A stretch of DNA of 64,000 bases from Streptomyces halstedii. GTDB taxonomy: Bacteria; Actinomycetota; Actinomycetes; Streptomycetales; Streptomycetaceae. The DNA is taken from the NCBI GenBank assembly GCA_000720535.1, contig JOAZ01000001.1, forward strand, positions 62,001-126,000, read 5' to 3'. Of this stretch, positions 1 to 9,316 are shown in pieces. A model generated the notes under the pieces. That model had not been told where the DNA came from. It ran no database searches and saw only the letters and a program-made list of their open reading frames with translations. Position numbers and translations under genes: made by a program. Within the stretch, counting starts at the first letter, position 1, and the number at the start of each line of letters is the position of its first letter.

Positions 1-279
1 GTCGGCGTCTTCCGCTACCTCTCGCCGCTCTGCGAGGACCAACTGGGTGTCCCGGAGGGCGAATTCTGGTCACTCGTCCGGGCCGAGATCCTGCGCCACC
101 ACACCCGGTTCCCCGAGCTCAAGGAGCGGTTCGAGCTCTTCGACATGCTGACGCCGACCATCGAGAGGCTCTGCCTCAACCGCAACCGTCTGCACGTGGA
201 CGGCTACCGCGACCGGCCGGAACGCCCGCACGCGGCCGTCCACGGCCACGTCCCCAACCCGCTCCACCCCTCCGCGTGA
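1..279 (+). CDS. NIS siderophore synthetase (IucA/IucC family), C-terminal end only
   Basis: The window opens inside this gene; only the last 92 codons are present, reading in frame from base 1 to a TGA at 277-279. The visible tail includes FDMLTPTIERLCLNRNRLH, the type of ending found in IucA/IucC enzymes such as DesD. These enzymes use ATP to condense carboxylates with amines or hydroxamates to build siderophores in the cytoplasm. In S. coelicolor an IucA/IucC gene sits just upstream of the lexA-nrdRJ block (from memory), which supports the call. The substrate cannot be judged from the fragment. A perfect palindrome immediately downstream probably terminates transcription. Confidence 0.85.
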   Translation, partial: VGVFRYLSPLCEDQLGVPEGEFWSLVRAEILRHHTRFPELKERFELFDMLTPTIERLCLNRNRLHVDGYRDRPERPHAAVHGHVPNPLHPSA

Positions 280-297
280 GCCCCCTGCCGCCCGCGA

Positions 298-321
298 GCC
301 CGGTCCCCCGGGGGACCGGGC
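298..321. terminator. Perfect GC palindrome after the siderophore synthetase gene
   Basis: The 24 bases form a perfect palindrome with 12-bp arms and no spacer, starting 18 bp after the stop codon. It would fold as a hairpin with a few central bases unpaired. There is no T-run, which is usual for Streptomyces terminators. It separates the siderophore gene from the helicase gene at 384. Confidence 0.6.
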
Positions 322-383
322 CGTCCGCGGGGCGTCCGGGAGTGGGCGTCGTTGTCGGTGGTGAGCCGTAGGGTGGACGCGCT

Positions 384-2351
384 ATGACGAAGCCATCACT
401 CCCCGAGCTCCTCCACGCCGCCGTCACCGCCGTAGGCGGTACGGAACGGCCCGGCCAGGCCGCCATGGCCGGAGCCGTCGCCGAGGCCGTCGACGACAAC
501 GCCCACCTGCTGGTCCAGGCCGGTACCGGCACGGGCAAGTCCCTCGGGTACCTGGTGCCCGCGCTGGCCCACGGGGAGCGTGTCGTGGTGGCGACCGCGA
601 CCCTGGCCCTCCAGCGCCAGCTGGTGGAGCGGGACCTCCCGCGCACGGTCGACGCGCTGCACCCGCTGCTGCGCCGCCGCCCACAGTTCGCCATGCTCAA
701 GGGCCGGTCGAACTACCTCTGCCTGCACCGGCTCCACGAGGGCGTCCCGCAGGACGAGGAGGAGGGCCTGTTCGACCAGTTCGAGGCGGCGGCACCGTCC
801 AGCAAGCTGGGGCAGGACCTGCTGCGGATGCGCGACTGGTCGGACGACACGGAGACCGGCGACCGCGACGACCTCACCCCGGGCGTCTCCGACCGGGCCT
901 GGGCCCAGGTCTCGGTCTCCTCGCGCGAATGCCTGGGCGCGACGAAGTGCGCGTACGGCGCGGAGTGCTTCGCGGAGGCGGCGCGGGAGCGGGCCAAGCT
1001 CGCCGATGTCGTCGTCACCAACCACGCGCTGCTCGCCATCGACGCCATCGAGGGCGCCCCGGTCCTCCCGCAGCACGAGGTGCTGATCGTCGACGAGGCC
1101 CATGAGCTGGTCTCGCGGGTCACCGGGGTGGCCACCGGCGAGCTGAACCCCGGCCAGGTCAACCGGGCGGTGCGCCGGGCGGCCAAGCTGGTCGACGAGA
1201 AGGCGGCCGACGCGCTGCAGACCGCCTCGGAGGGGTTCGAGCGGGTCATGGAGCTGGCGCTCCCGGGGCGCCTGGAGGAGGTGCCCGAGGACCTCGGCTA
1301 CGCGCTGATGGCCCTGCGTGACGCCGCGCGTACGGTGATCTCCGCGCTCGGTTCCACCCGGGACAAGTCCGTGCAGGACGAGGACGCCGTCCGCAAGCAG
1401 GCGGTGGCGTCGGTCGAGTCCGTCCACAGCGTCGCGGAGCGCATCGTCCAGGGCTCCGAGTACGACGTCGTCTGGTACGAGCGCCACGACCGCTTCGGCG
1501 CCTCCGTGCGGGTCGCGCCGCTCTCCGTGTCGGGGCTGCTGCGGGAGAAGCTCTTCGCCGAGCGTTCGGTGGTCCTGACCTCGGCCACGCTGAAGCTGGG
1601 CGGCGACTTCAACGGGGTGGGCGCGTCCCTCGGGCTCGCCCCGGAGGGCACGGCCGGCGAGGACGTCCCGCAGTGGAAGGGGCTGGACGTCGGTTCGCCG
1701 TTCGACTATCCGAAGCAGGGCATCCTGTACGTCGCCCGGCACCTGGCGACCCCGGGCCGGGAGGGGGCCCGCACGGACATGCTGGACGAGCTCGCCGAGC
1801 TGGTGGACGCGGCGGGGGGCCGCACCCTGGGGCTGTTCTCCTCCATGCGGGCGGCCCAGGCCGCCGCGGAGGAGCTGCGCGGACGGCAGGACCGGACGAT
1901 CCTCCTCCAGGGCGAGGAGACGCTCGGGGAGCTGATCAAGAACTTCGCGGCGGACCCGGAGACCTGCCTCTTCGGCACCCTGTCGCTCTGGCAGGGCGTG
2001 GACGTCCCCGGGCCGAGCTGTCAGCTCGTCGTCATGGACCGGATCCCCTTCCCCCGGCCGGACGACCCGCTGATGAGCGCGCGGCAGAAGGCGGTCGAGG
2101 AGGCCGGCGGCAATGGCTTCATGGCGGTCGCGGCCACGCACGCGGCGCTGCTGATGGCACAGGGCGCGGGGCGGCTGGTCCGGGCGACCGGTGACAAGGG
2201 GGTGGTCGCCGTCCTCGACCCACGGCTGGCGAACGCGCGGTACGGGAGCTATCTGCGGGCCTCGCTGCCCGATTTCTGGTACACCACGGACCGAAACCAG
2301 GCGCGACGCTCACTCGCGGCCATCGACGCGGCGGCGAAGGCGGCCACATAG
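384..2351 (+). CDS. ATP-dependent DNA helicase, DinG/XPD (Rad3-like) family
   Basis: A 655-aa superfamily 2 helicase, probably 5'-3', acting in repair or on R-loops and forked DNA. Walker A is AGTGTGKS (residues 46-53) and the DEAH box is at 237-240. Four cysteines lie between them at 113, 183, 189 and 195, spaced as the ligands of the 4Fe-4S cluster found in XPD and DinG. Motif VI is present as QGAGRLVR near the C-terminus. No N-terminal exonuclease domain is present, so it resembles E. coli DinG/YoaA more than the longer Gram-positive DinG. It is convergent with lexA. I saw no SOS box upstream, so LexA control is not shown. The ATG follows a weak ribosome binding site. Confidence 0.9.
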   Translation: MTKPSLPELLHAAVTAVGGTERPGQAAMAGAVAEAVDDNAHLLVQAGTGTGKSLGYLVPALAHGERVVVATATLALQRQLVERDLPRTVDALHPLLRRRPQFAMLKGRSNYLCLHRLHEGVPQDEEEGLFDQFEAAAPSSKLGQDLLRMRDWSDDTETGDRDDLTPGVSDRAWAQVSVSSRECLGATKCAYGAECFAEAARERAKLADVVVTNHALLAIDAIEGAPVLPQHEVLIVDEAHELVSRVTGVATGELNPGQVNRAVRRAAKLVDEKAADALQTASEGFERVMELALPGRLEEVPEDLGYALMALRDAARTVISALGSTRDKSVQDEDAVRKQAVASVESVHSVAERIVQGSEYDVVWYERHDRFGASVRVAPLSVSGLLREKLFAERSVVLTSATLKLGGDFNGVGASLGLAPEGTAGEDVPQWKGLDVGSPFDYPKQGILYVARHLATPGREGARTDMLDELAELVDAAGGRTLGLFSSMRAAQAAAEELRGRQDRTILLQGEETLGELIKNFAADPETCLFGTLSLWQGVDVPGPSCQLVVMDRIPFPRPDDPLMSARQKAVEEAGGNGFMAVAATHAALLMAQGAGRLVRATGDKGVVAVLDPRLANARYGSYLRASLPDFWYTTDRNQARRSLAAIDAAAKAAT

Positions 2352-2721
2352 GCGGGGCGCGGGGCGGGCCGGCGGCCCCAAACCGCGCGGCCGTGGAGGC
2401 CGTGGCGGTGGGGCGAGGCCGTGGCGGTGTACGGAGACCGTGGCGTCGTACGGGGCGTGTCCGGCCTGCCCTGCCCGGCCTGCCGGGTACCGGCACGCGG
2501 ACACCGGTCCGTACCCGGGCGGGGTGGTGGGTGAGAGGCGACCAGGCGGTTCGTGCCGCGTGGTCTACCGCCCGCGCCTCTCAGCGGCGCCCCAGGAGGC
2601 CGTGCGGGCCCCAGGACGTCAAGCAGGGCCCGGGGACGTCAAGCACGCTCCAGGCCGTCAAGCAGGCAGGCCCCGGGACCGGCAAGTCAGGTCCCAGGGG
2701 CCCGGTTCGGCACGGCGGCCT
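2352..2721. repeat. Gap between convergent helicase and lexA genes, with ~20-bp direct repeats
   Basis: No convincing gene is seen. Three imperfect copies of a 12-mer, GGACGTCAAGCA or GGCCGTCAAGCA, start at 2614, 2634 and 2653, giving a 19-20 bp period; a weaker GGCAAGTCA follows. The first part (2352-2520) is very GC-rich and G-skewed. The repeats may be a degenerate minisatellite or part of the 3' ends of the two convergent transcripts. Confidence 0.5.
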
Positions 2722-3516
2722 TCACACGCGCCGGAGCACTGCCACGACCTTGCCGAGGATGGTCGCCTCGTCGCCCGGAATGGGCTGGTACGCGGAGTTG
2801 TGCGGGAGCAGCCACACATGGCCGTCCTCCCGCTTGAAGCGCTTCACCGTCGCCTCGCCGTCCAGCATGGCGGCCACGATGTCGCCGTTCTCCGCGACCG
2901 GCTGGCGGCGCACGGTGACCCAGTCGCCGTCCATGATCGCGGCCTCGATCATGGAGTCGCCGACGACCTTGAGGACGAACAGCTCACCGTCGCCGACGAG
3001 CTGCCGGGGGAGCGGGAAGACGTCCTCGACGGACTCCTCCGCCAGGATCGGGCCACCGGCCGCGATCCGGCCGACCAGCGGGACGTACGAAGCGGCGGGC
3101 TTGCCGGTCGTGTCCGTCGGCTGCGTGCTGGGCTGGTCGGACCCACGTACCTCGTACGCGCGGGGCCGGTGCGGGTCCCGGCGCAGGAACCCCTTGCGCT
3201 CCAGGGCCATCAGCTGATGGGCGACCGACGAGGTGCTGGACAGCCCCACCGCCTGGCCGATCTCCCGCATCGACGGGGGGTAGCCGCGCCGCTGCACCGA
3301 ATCACGGATGACCTCGATCACGCGCCGCTGCCGGTCGGTCAGCCCCGAACTGTCCGCGCGGATGCCTGGTGGCCTTCCGGGCATGGACCGCGCGGGGCGG
3401 GCGGGCTCTGGCCCCTCCGGGTTCATGGCTGCGTCATTCATGGCGTGCACCGGCTCAAGTCGGCTCTGGGAGCGGTGGTCCTGGGCGGTGATGGTGGCAC
3501 TGTCAGTGGTGGTCAC
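2722..3516 (-). CDS. lexA: SOS-response transcriptional repressor LexA
   Basis: A 264-aa repressor of DNA-damage genes that is inactivated by RecA-stimulated self-cleavage. The N-terminal winged helix covers roughly residues 58-125. The cleavage site is A153-G154 in RIAAGGPIL, the catalytic serine is S188 in GDSM and the catalytic lysine is K225. The first ~55 residues are a proline- and charge-rich extension seen in Streptomyces LexA. The start is a GTG preceded by GAGAGGGG; internal ATG codons in the extension are alternatives. An SOS box lies about 65 bp upstream, so autoregulation is expected. It is divergent from nrdR-nrdJ. Confidence 0.97.
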   Translation of the reverse strand: MTTTDSATITAQDHRSQSRLEPVHAMNDAAMNPEGPEPARPARSMPGRPPGIRADSSGLTDRQRRVIEVIRDSVQRRGYPPSMREIGQAVGLSSTSSVAHQLMALERKGFLRRDPHRPRAYEVRGSDQPSTQPTDTTGKPAASYVPLVGRIAAGGPILAEESVEDVFPLPRQLVGDGELFVLKVVGDSMIEAAIMDGDWVTVRRQPVAENGDIVAAMLDGEATVKRFKREDGHVWLLPHNSAYQPIPGDEATILGKVVAVLRRV

Positions 3517-3578
3517 GGCGGCCCCTCTCGAGTGTTCTCCCTAGTTAGGCAACGGTAGTAGCTTTCGAAAGGTTGCGC

Positions 3579-3592
3579 CAAACACACGTTCG
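3579..3592. promoter_or_regulatory. LexA operator (SOS box) upstream of lexA
   Basis: CAAACACACGTTCG matches the Gram-positive SOS box (CGAACRNRYGTTCG) at all but one outer base. It lies 63-76 bp upstream of the lexA GTG, in the expected place for autorepression. It is about 470 bp from nrdR, so control of nrdRJ from this site is unlikely. Confidence 0.8.
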
Positions 3593-3905
3593 AGTGAAAA
3601 ACGGATAAAGGTCTGCCACTCATGTGTCCCGAGGTGTATGGGTGGCCCCGCCCGTCGTGCCCGGAAGTCGGCCGAGGGGTCTCGGTGGCCCCGTACGGGG
3701 TGCGCCGCGCACCCGGGCCGGGGGTGGCCCCGGAGGCCGGCGCGCGGGGCCGGTGAGGGTCCCCTCGGAGCCCCGCGACAGTCTGCCATCCCGGGGACCC
3801 GCGATCGGATCGGCCGGGTGTTTCCCGTACTCTCGTGCCGGGCCGTACGCTGCCTCCCGGGTGACCCGGGGAGCGCGACACGCCCTGGGGCCACACCACG
3901 GCAAA

Positions 3906-3921
3906 ACCCTAGATCTAGTGG
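3906..3921. promoter_or_regulatory. NrdR box 1 upstream of nrdR-nrdJ
   Basis: A 16-bp site centred on the perfect palindrome CTAGATCTAG (3909-3918). NrdR repressors bind pairs of such AT-richer 16-bp palindromes. The second box is centred 31 bp downstream, i.e. three helical turns, the known arrangement for cooperative NrdR binding. It implies that nrdR represses its own operon. Confidence 0.8.
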
Positions 3922-3936
3922 TTGGATTGCCGTGAG

Positions 3937-3952
3937 TACCTAGAAGTAGTGG
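3937..3952. promoter_or_regulatory. NrdR box 2 upstream of nrdR-nrdJ
   Basis: An imperfect partner of box 1 with core CTAGAAGTAG (3940-3949), offset exactly 31 bp. Both boxes share the flank TAGTGG. It lies 112-127 bp upstream of the nrdR start. Confidence 0.75.
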
Positions 3953-4063
3953 TCCCGGGTCTTTCGAGGCCGGAGCCATCGCCTATGCTTGCTGCTGCCA
4001 GGGACGGTCCCTCACGGGCCTGACAGGGCTATTCAGTCGTGCTGTGAAGGAGGGTTCGGAGAT

Positions 4064-4579
4064 ATGCACTGCCCCTTCTGCAGGCACCCCGACAGCCGGG
4101 TCGTCGACAGCCGCACCACGGACGACGGGACGTCGATCCGGCGACGGCGGCAGTGCCCCGACTGCACGCGCCGCTTCACCACGGTGGAGACCTGTTCGCT
4201 GATGGTGGTCAAGCGCAGCGGCGTGACCGAGCCCTTCAGCCGGACCAAGGTCATCTCGGGCGTCCGCAAGGCGTGCCAGGGGCGTCCCGTCACCGAGGAC
4301 GCCCTCGCGAAGCTGGGGCAGCGGGTCGAGGAGGCGGTGCGTGCCACCGGGAGCGCGGAGCTGACCACGCACGACGTGGGTCTGGCCATACTCGGCCCCC
4401 TGCAGGAACTCGACCTCGTCGCCTACCTGCGCTTCGCGTCCGTCTACCGGGCGTTCAACTCGCTCGACGACTTCGAGGCCGCCATCGCGGAGCTGCGGGA
4501 GCAGCGGCCACCCACGGGGGAGCGGGGGAGCGGAGAGACCCCCGAGGTCCCCGCGCCCGCCACCGCAGCCTCCGACTGA
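4064..4579 (+). CDS. nrdR: Transcriptional repressor NrdR
   Basis: A 171-aa nucleotide-sensing repressor of ribonucleotide reductase genes. The N-terminal zinc ribbon has cysteines C3, C6, C31 and C34 in CPFC and CPDC. It is followed by the ATP-cone domain (about residues 46-136) that senses ATP/dATP. The start is set by the family-typical MHCPFC N-terminus and a strong AAGGAGGG 10 bp upstream. nrdJ begins 154 bp downstream, and in Streptomyces the two are co-transcribed. Two NrdR boxes upstream predict autoregulation. Confidence 0.97.
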   Translation: MHCPFCRHPDSRVVDSRTTDDGTSIRRRRQCPDCTRRFTTVETCSLMVVKRSGVTEPFSRTKVISGVRKACQGRPVTEDALAKLGQRVEEAVRATGSAELTTHDVGLAILGPLQELDLVAYLRFASVYRAFNSLDDFEAAIAELREQRPPTGERGSGETPEVPAPATAASD

Positions 4580-4733
4580 TCGCGGGGCCGGTCCCCGGCA
4601 GGACGGCGGGACCGGTGGGCGGGCGGTACAAGACCTGCTCCGGGGCGCTGTGCGCCCGGAGCATCAGACACACACTGTGCCCTGGGAAGAACTGGGCACT
4701 TCAGGGCGTTTTTGCCCATATATGGGAGGCGGC

Positions 4734-7643
4734 ATGACAGAGACGGCGAGCGGCCCGGCACGAGGTTCCCGAACCAAGGGAGCCAAGTCGACTGCGAACA
4801 AGCAGGGCCTGCGCATCGAGCGCATCCACACCACCCCCGGCGTGCATCCGTACGACGAGGTGGCGTGGGAGCGCCGTGACGTCGTCATGACCAATTGGCG
4901 CGACGGCTCGATCAATTTCGAGCAGCGTGGCGTCGAGTTCCCCGACTTCTGGTCGGTGAACGCGGTCAACATCGTCACCAGCAAGTATTTCCGGGGCGCC
5001 GTCGGCACGCCGCAGCGCGAGACCGGTCTGCGGCAGCTGATCGACCGGATCGTGAAGACGTACCGCAAGGCCGGTGAGGAGTACCACTACTTCGCCTCCC
5101 CGGACGACGCGGAGATCTTCGAGCACGAGCTGGCCTACGCCCTCCTGCACCAGATCTTCAGCTTCAACTCGCCGGTCTGGTTCAACGTCGGCACGCCCCA
5201 GCCGCAGCAGGTCTCGGCCTGCTTCATCCTGTCCGTCGACGACTCCATGGAGTCGATCCTCGACTGGTACAAGGAAGAGGGCATGATCTTCAAGGGCGGC
5301 TCCGGCGCCGGCCTGAACCTCTCCCGTATCCGCTCCTCCAAGGAGCTCCTCTCCTCGGGCGGCAACGCCTCCGGCCCGGTCTCCTTCATGCGGGGCGCCG
5401 ACGCCTCGGCGGGGACGATCAAGTCGGGCGGCGCGACCCGCCGTGCGGCCAAGATGGTCATCCTCGACGTCGACCACCCCGACATCGAGAACTTCATCGA
5501 GACCAAGGTGAAGGAGGAGGAGAAGATCCGCGCCCTGCGTGACGCGGGCTTCGACATGGACCTGGGCGGCGACGACATCACGTCCGTCCAGTACCAGAAC
5601 GCGAACAACTCGGTCCGGGTGAACGACGAGTTCATGAAGGCCGTGGAGTCCGGCGGGAAGTTCGGCCTGCGGGCCCGCATGACCGGCGACGTCATCGAAG
5701 AGGTCGAGGCCAAGTCCCTCTTCCGCAAGATGGCCGAGGCCGCCTGGGCCTGCGCCGACCCGGGTATCCAGTACGACGACACCATCAACGCCTGGCACAC
5801 CTGCCCGGAGTCCGGCCGGATCAACGGCTCGAACCCGTGCAGCGAGTACATGCACCTGGACAACACCTCGTGCAACCTGGCCTCGCTGAACCTGATGAAG
5901 TTCCTCAAGGACGACGGCGAGGGCCACCAGTCCTTCGAGTCCGAGCGCTTCGCCAAGGTCGTCGAGCTGGTCATCACCGCGATGGACATCTCGATCTGCT
6001 TCGCGGACTTCCCGACGCGGAAGATCGGCGAGAACACCCGTGCCTTCCGTCAGCTGGGCATCGGGTACGCCAACCTCGGCGCCCTGCTCATGGCGACCGG
6101 CCACGCCTACGACAGCGACGGCGGCCGCTCGCTCGCCGGTGCCATCACCTCGCTGATGACCGGTACCTCCTACCGGCGCTCGGCCGAGCTCGCCGGGGTC
6201 GTCGGCCCGTACGACGGCTACGCCCGCAACGCCGAGCCGCACCAGCGCGTCATGAAGCAGCACTCCGACGCCAACGCCGCGGCCGTCCGCGTGGACGACC
6301 TGGACTCGCCGATCTGGGCCGCCGCCACGGAGGCCTGGCAGGACGTGATCCGCGTCGGCGCCAAGAACGGCTTCCGTAACGCGCAGGCCTCGGTCATCGC
6401 TCCCACCGGCACCATCGGGCTCGCGATGTCCTGCGACACCACCGGCCTGGAGCCCGACCTCGCGCTGGTCAAGTTCAAGAAGCTGGTCGGCGGCGGCTCG
6501 ATGCAGATCGTCAACGGCACGGTCCCGCAGGCCCTGCGCCGCCTCGGCTACCAGCCGGAGCAGATCGAGGCGATCGTCGCCCACATCGCCGAGCACGGCA
6601 ACGTGATCGACGCCCCGGGCCTGAAGACCGAGCACTACGAGGTCTTCGACTGCGCCATGGGCGAGCGCTCCATCTCGGCCATGGGCCACGTCCGGATGAT
6701 GGCGGCGATCCAGCCGTGGATCTCCGGCGCGCTGTCCAAGACGGTGAACCTGCCGGAGACGGCCACCGTCGAGGACGTCGAGGAGGTCTACTTCGAGGCC
6801 TGGAAGATGGGCGTCAAGGCGCTCGCGATCTACCGCGACAACTGCAAGGTCGGCCAGCCCCTCTCCACCAAGAAGTGGGAGGAGAAGAAGGACGAGGTCA
6901 CGGCCAAGGCCGAGGACACCATCCGCTCCGCGGTCGAGAAGGTCGTCGAGTACCGTCCGGTCCGCAAGCGTCTGCCCAAGGGCCGTCCCGGCATCACCAC
7001 CAGCTTCACGGTGGGCGGCGCCGAGGGGTACATGACCGCCAACTCCTACCCGGACGACGGTCTCGGCGAGGTCTTCCTGAAGATGTCCAAGCAGGGCTCG
7101 ACCCTCGCGGGCATGATGGACGCCTTCTCGATCGCCGTCTCGGTCGGCCTCCAGTACGGCGTGCCCCTGGAGACGTACGTCTCCAAGTTCACCAACATGC
7201 GGTTCGAGCCGGCCGGTATGACGGACGACCCGGACGTGCGGATGGCGCAGTCGATCGTCGACTACATCTTCCGCCGCCTGGCGCTCGACTTCCTGCCGTT
7301 CGAGACGCGCTCCGCGCTCGGCATCCACTCGGCCGAGGAGCGCCAGCGCCACCTGGACACCGGTTCGTACGAGCCGTCGTACGGGGACGACGACCTCGAC
7401 GTCGAGAGCCTGGCCCAGTCGGCCCCCCTGCAGTCCGGGCCGCTCAAGGCGGTCACGGCGACCAAGGACGGCGCCGTGGCGCAGCCCGCTCCGCAGACGG
7501 CGCACACCTCGGCCGAACTGGTCGAGATGCAGCTCGGCATCAGCGCCGACGCCCCGCTCTGCTTCTCCTGCGGTACGAAGATGCAGCGCGCGGGCTCCTG
7601 CTACATCTGCGAGGGCTGCGGCTCGACCAGCGGATGCAGCTGA
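4734..7643 (+). CDS. nrdJ: Adenosylcobalamin-dependent (class II) ribonucleoside-diphosphate reductase
   Basis: A 969-aa oxygen-independent reductase that makes deoxyribonucleotides using a radical generated from coenzyme B12. The active-site element N367-P-C369-S-E371 carries the thiyl-radical cysteine, and SACFIL near residue 163 carries a redox cysteine. The C-terminus holds a cysteine cluster (CFSCGTKM ... CYICEGCG) of the long NrdJ type, thought to re-reduce the active site. The length fits actinobacterial NrdJ. The start is the ATG after GGGAGG. It follows nrdR, under NrdR control. No cobalamin riboswitch was seen here, consistent with an enzyme that needs B12 rather than being repressed by it. 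Confidence 0.97.
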   Translation: MTETASGPARGSRTKGAKSTANKQGLRIERIHTTPGVHPYDEVAWERRDVVMTNWRDGSINFEQRGVEFPDFWSVNAVNIVTSKYFRGAVGTPQRETGLRQLIDRIVKTYRKAGEEYHYFASPDDAEIFEHELAYALLHQIFSFNSPVWFNVGTPQPQQVSACFILSVDDSMESILDWYKEEGMIFKGGSGAGLNLSRIRSSKELLSSGGNASGPVSFMRGADASAGTIKSGGATRRAAKMVILDVDHPDIENFIETKVKEEEKIRALRDAGFDMDLGGDDITSVQYQNANNSVRVNDEFMKAVESGGKFGLRARMTGDVIEEVEAKSLFRKMAEAAWACADPGIQYDDTINAWHTCPESGRINGSNPCSEYMHLDNTSCNLASLNLMKFLKDDGEGHQSFESERFAKVVELVITAMDISICFADFPTRKIGENTRAFRQLGIGYANLGALLMATGHAYDSDGGRSLAGAITSLMTGTSYRRSAELAGVVGPYDGYARNAEPHQRVMKQHSDANAAAVRVDDLDSPIWAAATEAWQDVIRVGAKNGFRNAQASVIAPTGTIGLAMSCDTTGLEPDLALVKFKKLVGGGSMQIVNGTVPQALRRLGYQPEQIEAIVAHIAEHGNVIDAPGLKTEHYEVFDCAMGERSISAMGHVRMMAAIQPWISGALSKTVNLPETATVEDVEEVYFEAWKMGVKALAIYRDNCKVGQPLSTKKWEEKKDEVTAKAEDTIRSAVEKVVEYRPVRKRLPKGRPGITTSFTVGGAEGYMTANSYPDDGLGEVFLKMSKQGSTLAGMMDAFSIAVSVGLQYGVPLETYVSKFTNMRFEPAGMTDDPDVRMAQSIVDYIFRRLALDFLPFETRSALGIHSAEERQRHLDTGSYEPSYGDDDLDVESLAQSAPLQSGPLKAVTATKDGAVAQPAPQTAHTSAELVEMQLGISADAPLCFSCGTKMQRAGSCYICEGCGSTSGCS

Positions 7644-7652
7644 CCGGCCGAC

Positions 7653-7687
7653 GGCGCCGCTGACACGGGCGGCGCCGCTGACACGGG
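7653..7687 (+). repeat. Two tandem 18-bp repeats after nrdJ
   Basis: GGCGCCGCTGACACGGG occurs twice in tandem with an 18-bp period, starting 10 bp after the nrdJ stop. It is followed by a diverged third segment (GGTGTCGCGCCGGACAC). Probably neutral slippage products; they lie before the terminator hairpin. Confidence 0.6.
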
Positions 7688-7754
7688 AGGTGTCGCGCCG
7701 GACACGTCGTCCGACGCGCGCCTGACCGGTCGGCGGTGAACGGACCAGCGGTGT

Positions 7755-7790
7755 ACGAAGGGGACCGGCCCACGGGCCGGTCCCCTTCGT
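7755..7790. terminator. Bidirectional terminator between nrdJ and the terD-family gene
   Basis: A perfect 16-bp inverted repeat (7755-7770 and 7775-7790) with a 4-base loop lies between two convergent genes. It can serve both transcripts. No T-tract follows, as is usual at this GC content. Confidence 0.75.
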
Positions 7791-7950
7791 CGCGTGCCGG
7801 TGCCGTCCCCTTCCCGGCGGTGTCAGGATCCCGGCGGGCGGGTCTCAGGACTCCCGGGATGGCGGGCACTCTCGCGGTCCTCGGGCTCCCAGGACGGCGG
7901 TTACTCCCGCGGTCCTCGCCGGGCGCCGGACGGTGCGCCCCCGCCGGTCG

Positions 7951-8481
7951 TCAGTCGACGCGGCTTCCCATCGCCGCGGCGAACGCCTCCGGGTCGGCGT
8001 CGAACCCGCGGATCGCGCCGTGGAACCCCCAGGAGCCGGCGGCGTCCCGGGTGAACTCGGCGACGACCGCGGCCGTGGCGGCCGGGACTCCGGAGAAGTC
8101 GTCCTCGGACAGGGTGGTGTAACCCTCAAGGATCTGTACCGCCGTCTGCTCCACCTGGCCGAAGGTCCTGCGGCCGTCCCGCTGCTGGATCGCGACGCCG
8201 ACGACGACCCTGGAGTACGCCTCCGACAGCCGGTTCAGTTCGAGGGTCATCACCTCGTCGAAACCGAAGCCCTGCCCGGTCTTGCTGTCGCGGTTCAGCG
8301 TGATCGTGCCGTCGGGCGCCCTGCTGTCGAAGTGCACGAGGTAGACAGGGTTGCCGAACGGCGCGTCCGACGCGTAGGTGGCCGCGATGATGTCGAGGTC
8401 GATGGCGGGTTCACCGGCCGGGCTGGGATCCCATTTGATCCGCACCTCTGCCTTGTCGATGTCTTTGTTGGGAGTGTTCAT
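7951..8481 (-). CDS. TerD-family stress protein
   Basis: A 176-aa TerD-domain protein. The segment IKWDPSP ... DLDIIAATYASD and the later ELNRL...YSRVVVGVAIQQ follow the TerD beta-sandwich pattern, with acidic residues that in the family bind calcium. TerD proteins are abundant in Streptomyces and are linked to tellurite, oxidative and developmental stress, but the biochemical role is unclear. The ATG at 8481 follows a strong GAGGAGGG. It stands alone, convergent with nrdJ and divergent from the gene at 8711, with no other ter genes nearby, so a full ter operon role is not implied. Confidence 0.85.
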   Translation of the reverse strand: MNTPNKDIDKAEVRIKWDPSPAGEPAIDLDIIAATYASDAPFGNPVYLVHFDSRAPDGTITLNRDSKTGQGFGFDEVMTLELNRLSEAYSRVVVGVAIQQRDGRRTFGQVEQTAVQILEGYTTLSEDDFSGVPAATAAVVAEFTRDAAGSWGFHGAIRGFDADPEAFAAAMGSRVD

Positions 8482-8710
8482 CGGACTTCCCTCCTCGCCG
8501 CTGGCCGACGCCCCACGGATGGCGTCGCTGCGCAGGCCGGCCTCTTCCCCCTCAGATGATGTCCATAACTGGGGCATGAACCAACCAGGTTGGGGCCCTA
8601 CGGCGGTTTCGGGCCATCGCATGGCCGAGGACGTGCGGTGCGGCCGTCGCGGCCGGACCGGACCGCGACAGGCGTGACGCCCGCCGTGCGCGGCCCCGTA
8701 CGATGGCGCG

Positions 8711-9316
8711 GTGCTGGTCAAGTGGATGCGCTGCACCGTGGTGGACCGTCGAGGTTTCGAACGGGGGCAGCGCAAGTGGGCCGAACTGCTCGGCGAACCC
8801 GGATTCCGGGCGCAGAGCGGCGGATGGAGCCGAGCACGCCCTGATGTCGCCCATGTCTTCGCGTTCTGGGAGAACCGCGTCTTCTACGACTCGTTCATGG
8901 CCCGCGGCCACGAGCGGCTGGCCGCCGACCAGTCGGGCACGTACACGGACCCACAGGTCAAGCTCTTCGAGTACCGCTTCGACGTGAAGACGGGCTTCGA
9001 GCCGTGCTTCACCGACGCGGACGTCGTCAGGGTGGCCCACAGCAAGGTGCGCGAGGACCGGGTCGAGCACTTCGCGCTCATGCAGGAGAAGGTCTGGAAC
9101 CCGGCCATGGCGGGTTCCCCCGGGATGCTGCGCGGTGTGTTCGGCGAGGCGCCGGGGCACGAGTTCCTGGTGCTGTCGATGTGGCAGTCGGAGGCGGAAC
9201 GCGGCAAGTACCGTCCGGCGAGCGCCGCCCGGCTCTCGGCCCGCGCGGAGACCGAGACGGACGTCGAGGAGCTGACCGGCGACGTGGTGCGGCTGGAGCC
9301 GTCCTGGACGGTGTGA
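8711..9316 (+). CDS. DUF4937 (YdbC-like) domain protein
   Basis: A 201-aa protein of the YdbC/DUF4937 type, made of two dimeric alpha-beta-barrel-like halves. The first runs from MLVKWMRC to about residue 95 and the second from about 100 to the end (VLSMWQSEAERGKYRP), resembling antibiotic-biosynthesis monooxygenase folds. No catalytic function is established for the family. The GTG at 8711 gives the conserved LVKW start; the ribosome binding site is weak and the transcript may have a short leader. The next gene starts 140 bp downstream on the same strand. Confidence 0.7.
   Translation: MLVKWMRCTVVDRRGFERGQRKWAELLGEPGFRAQSGGWSRARPDVAHVFAFWENRVFYDSFMARGHERLAADQSGTYTDPQVKLFEYRFDVKTGFEPCFTDADVVRVAHSKVREDRVEHFALMQEKVWNPAMAGSPGMLRGVFGEAPGHEFLVLSMWQSEAERGKYRPASAARLSARAETETDVEELTGDVVRLEPSWTV

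Noticed and set aside
4580-4733. Cobalamin riboswitch before nrdJ.
   Set aside because: No B12-box type conserved block was seen; NrdR boxes lie upstream of nrdR instead.
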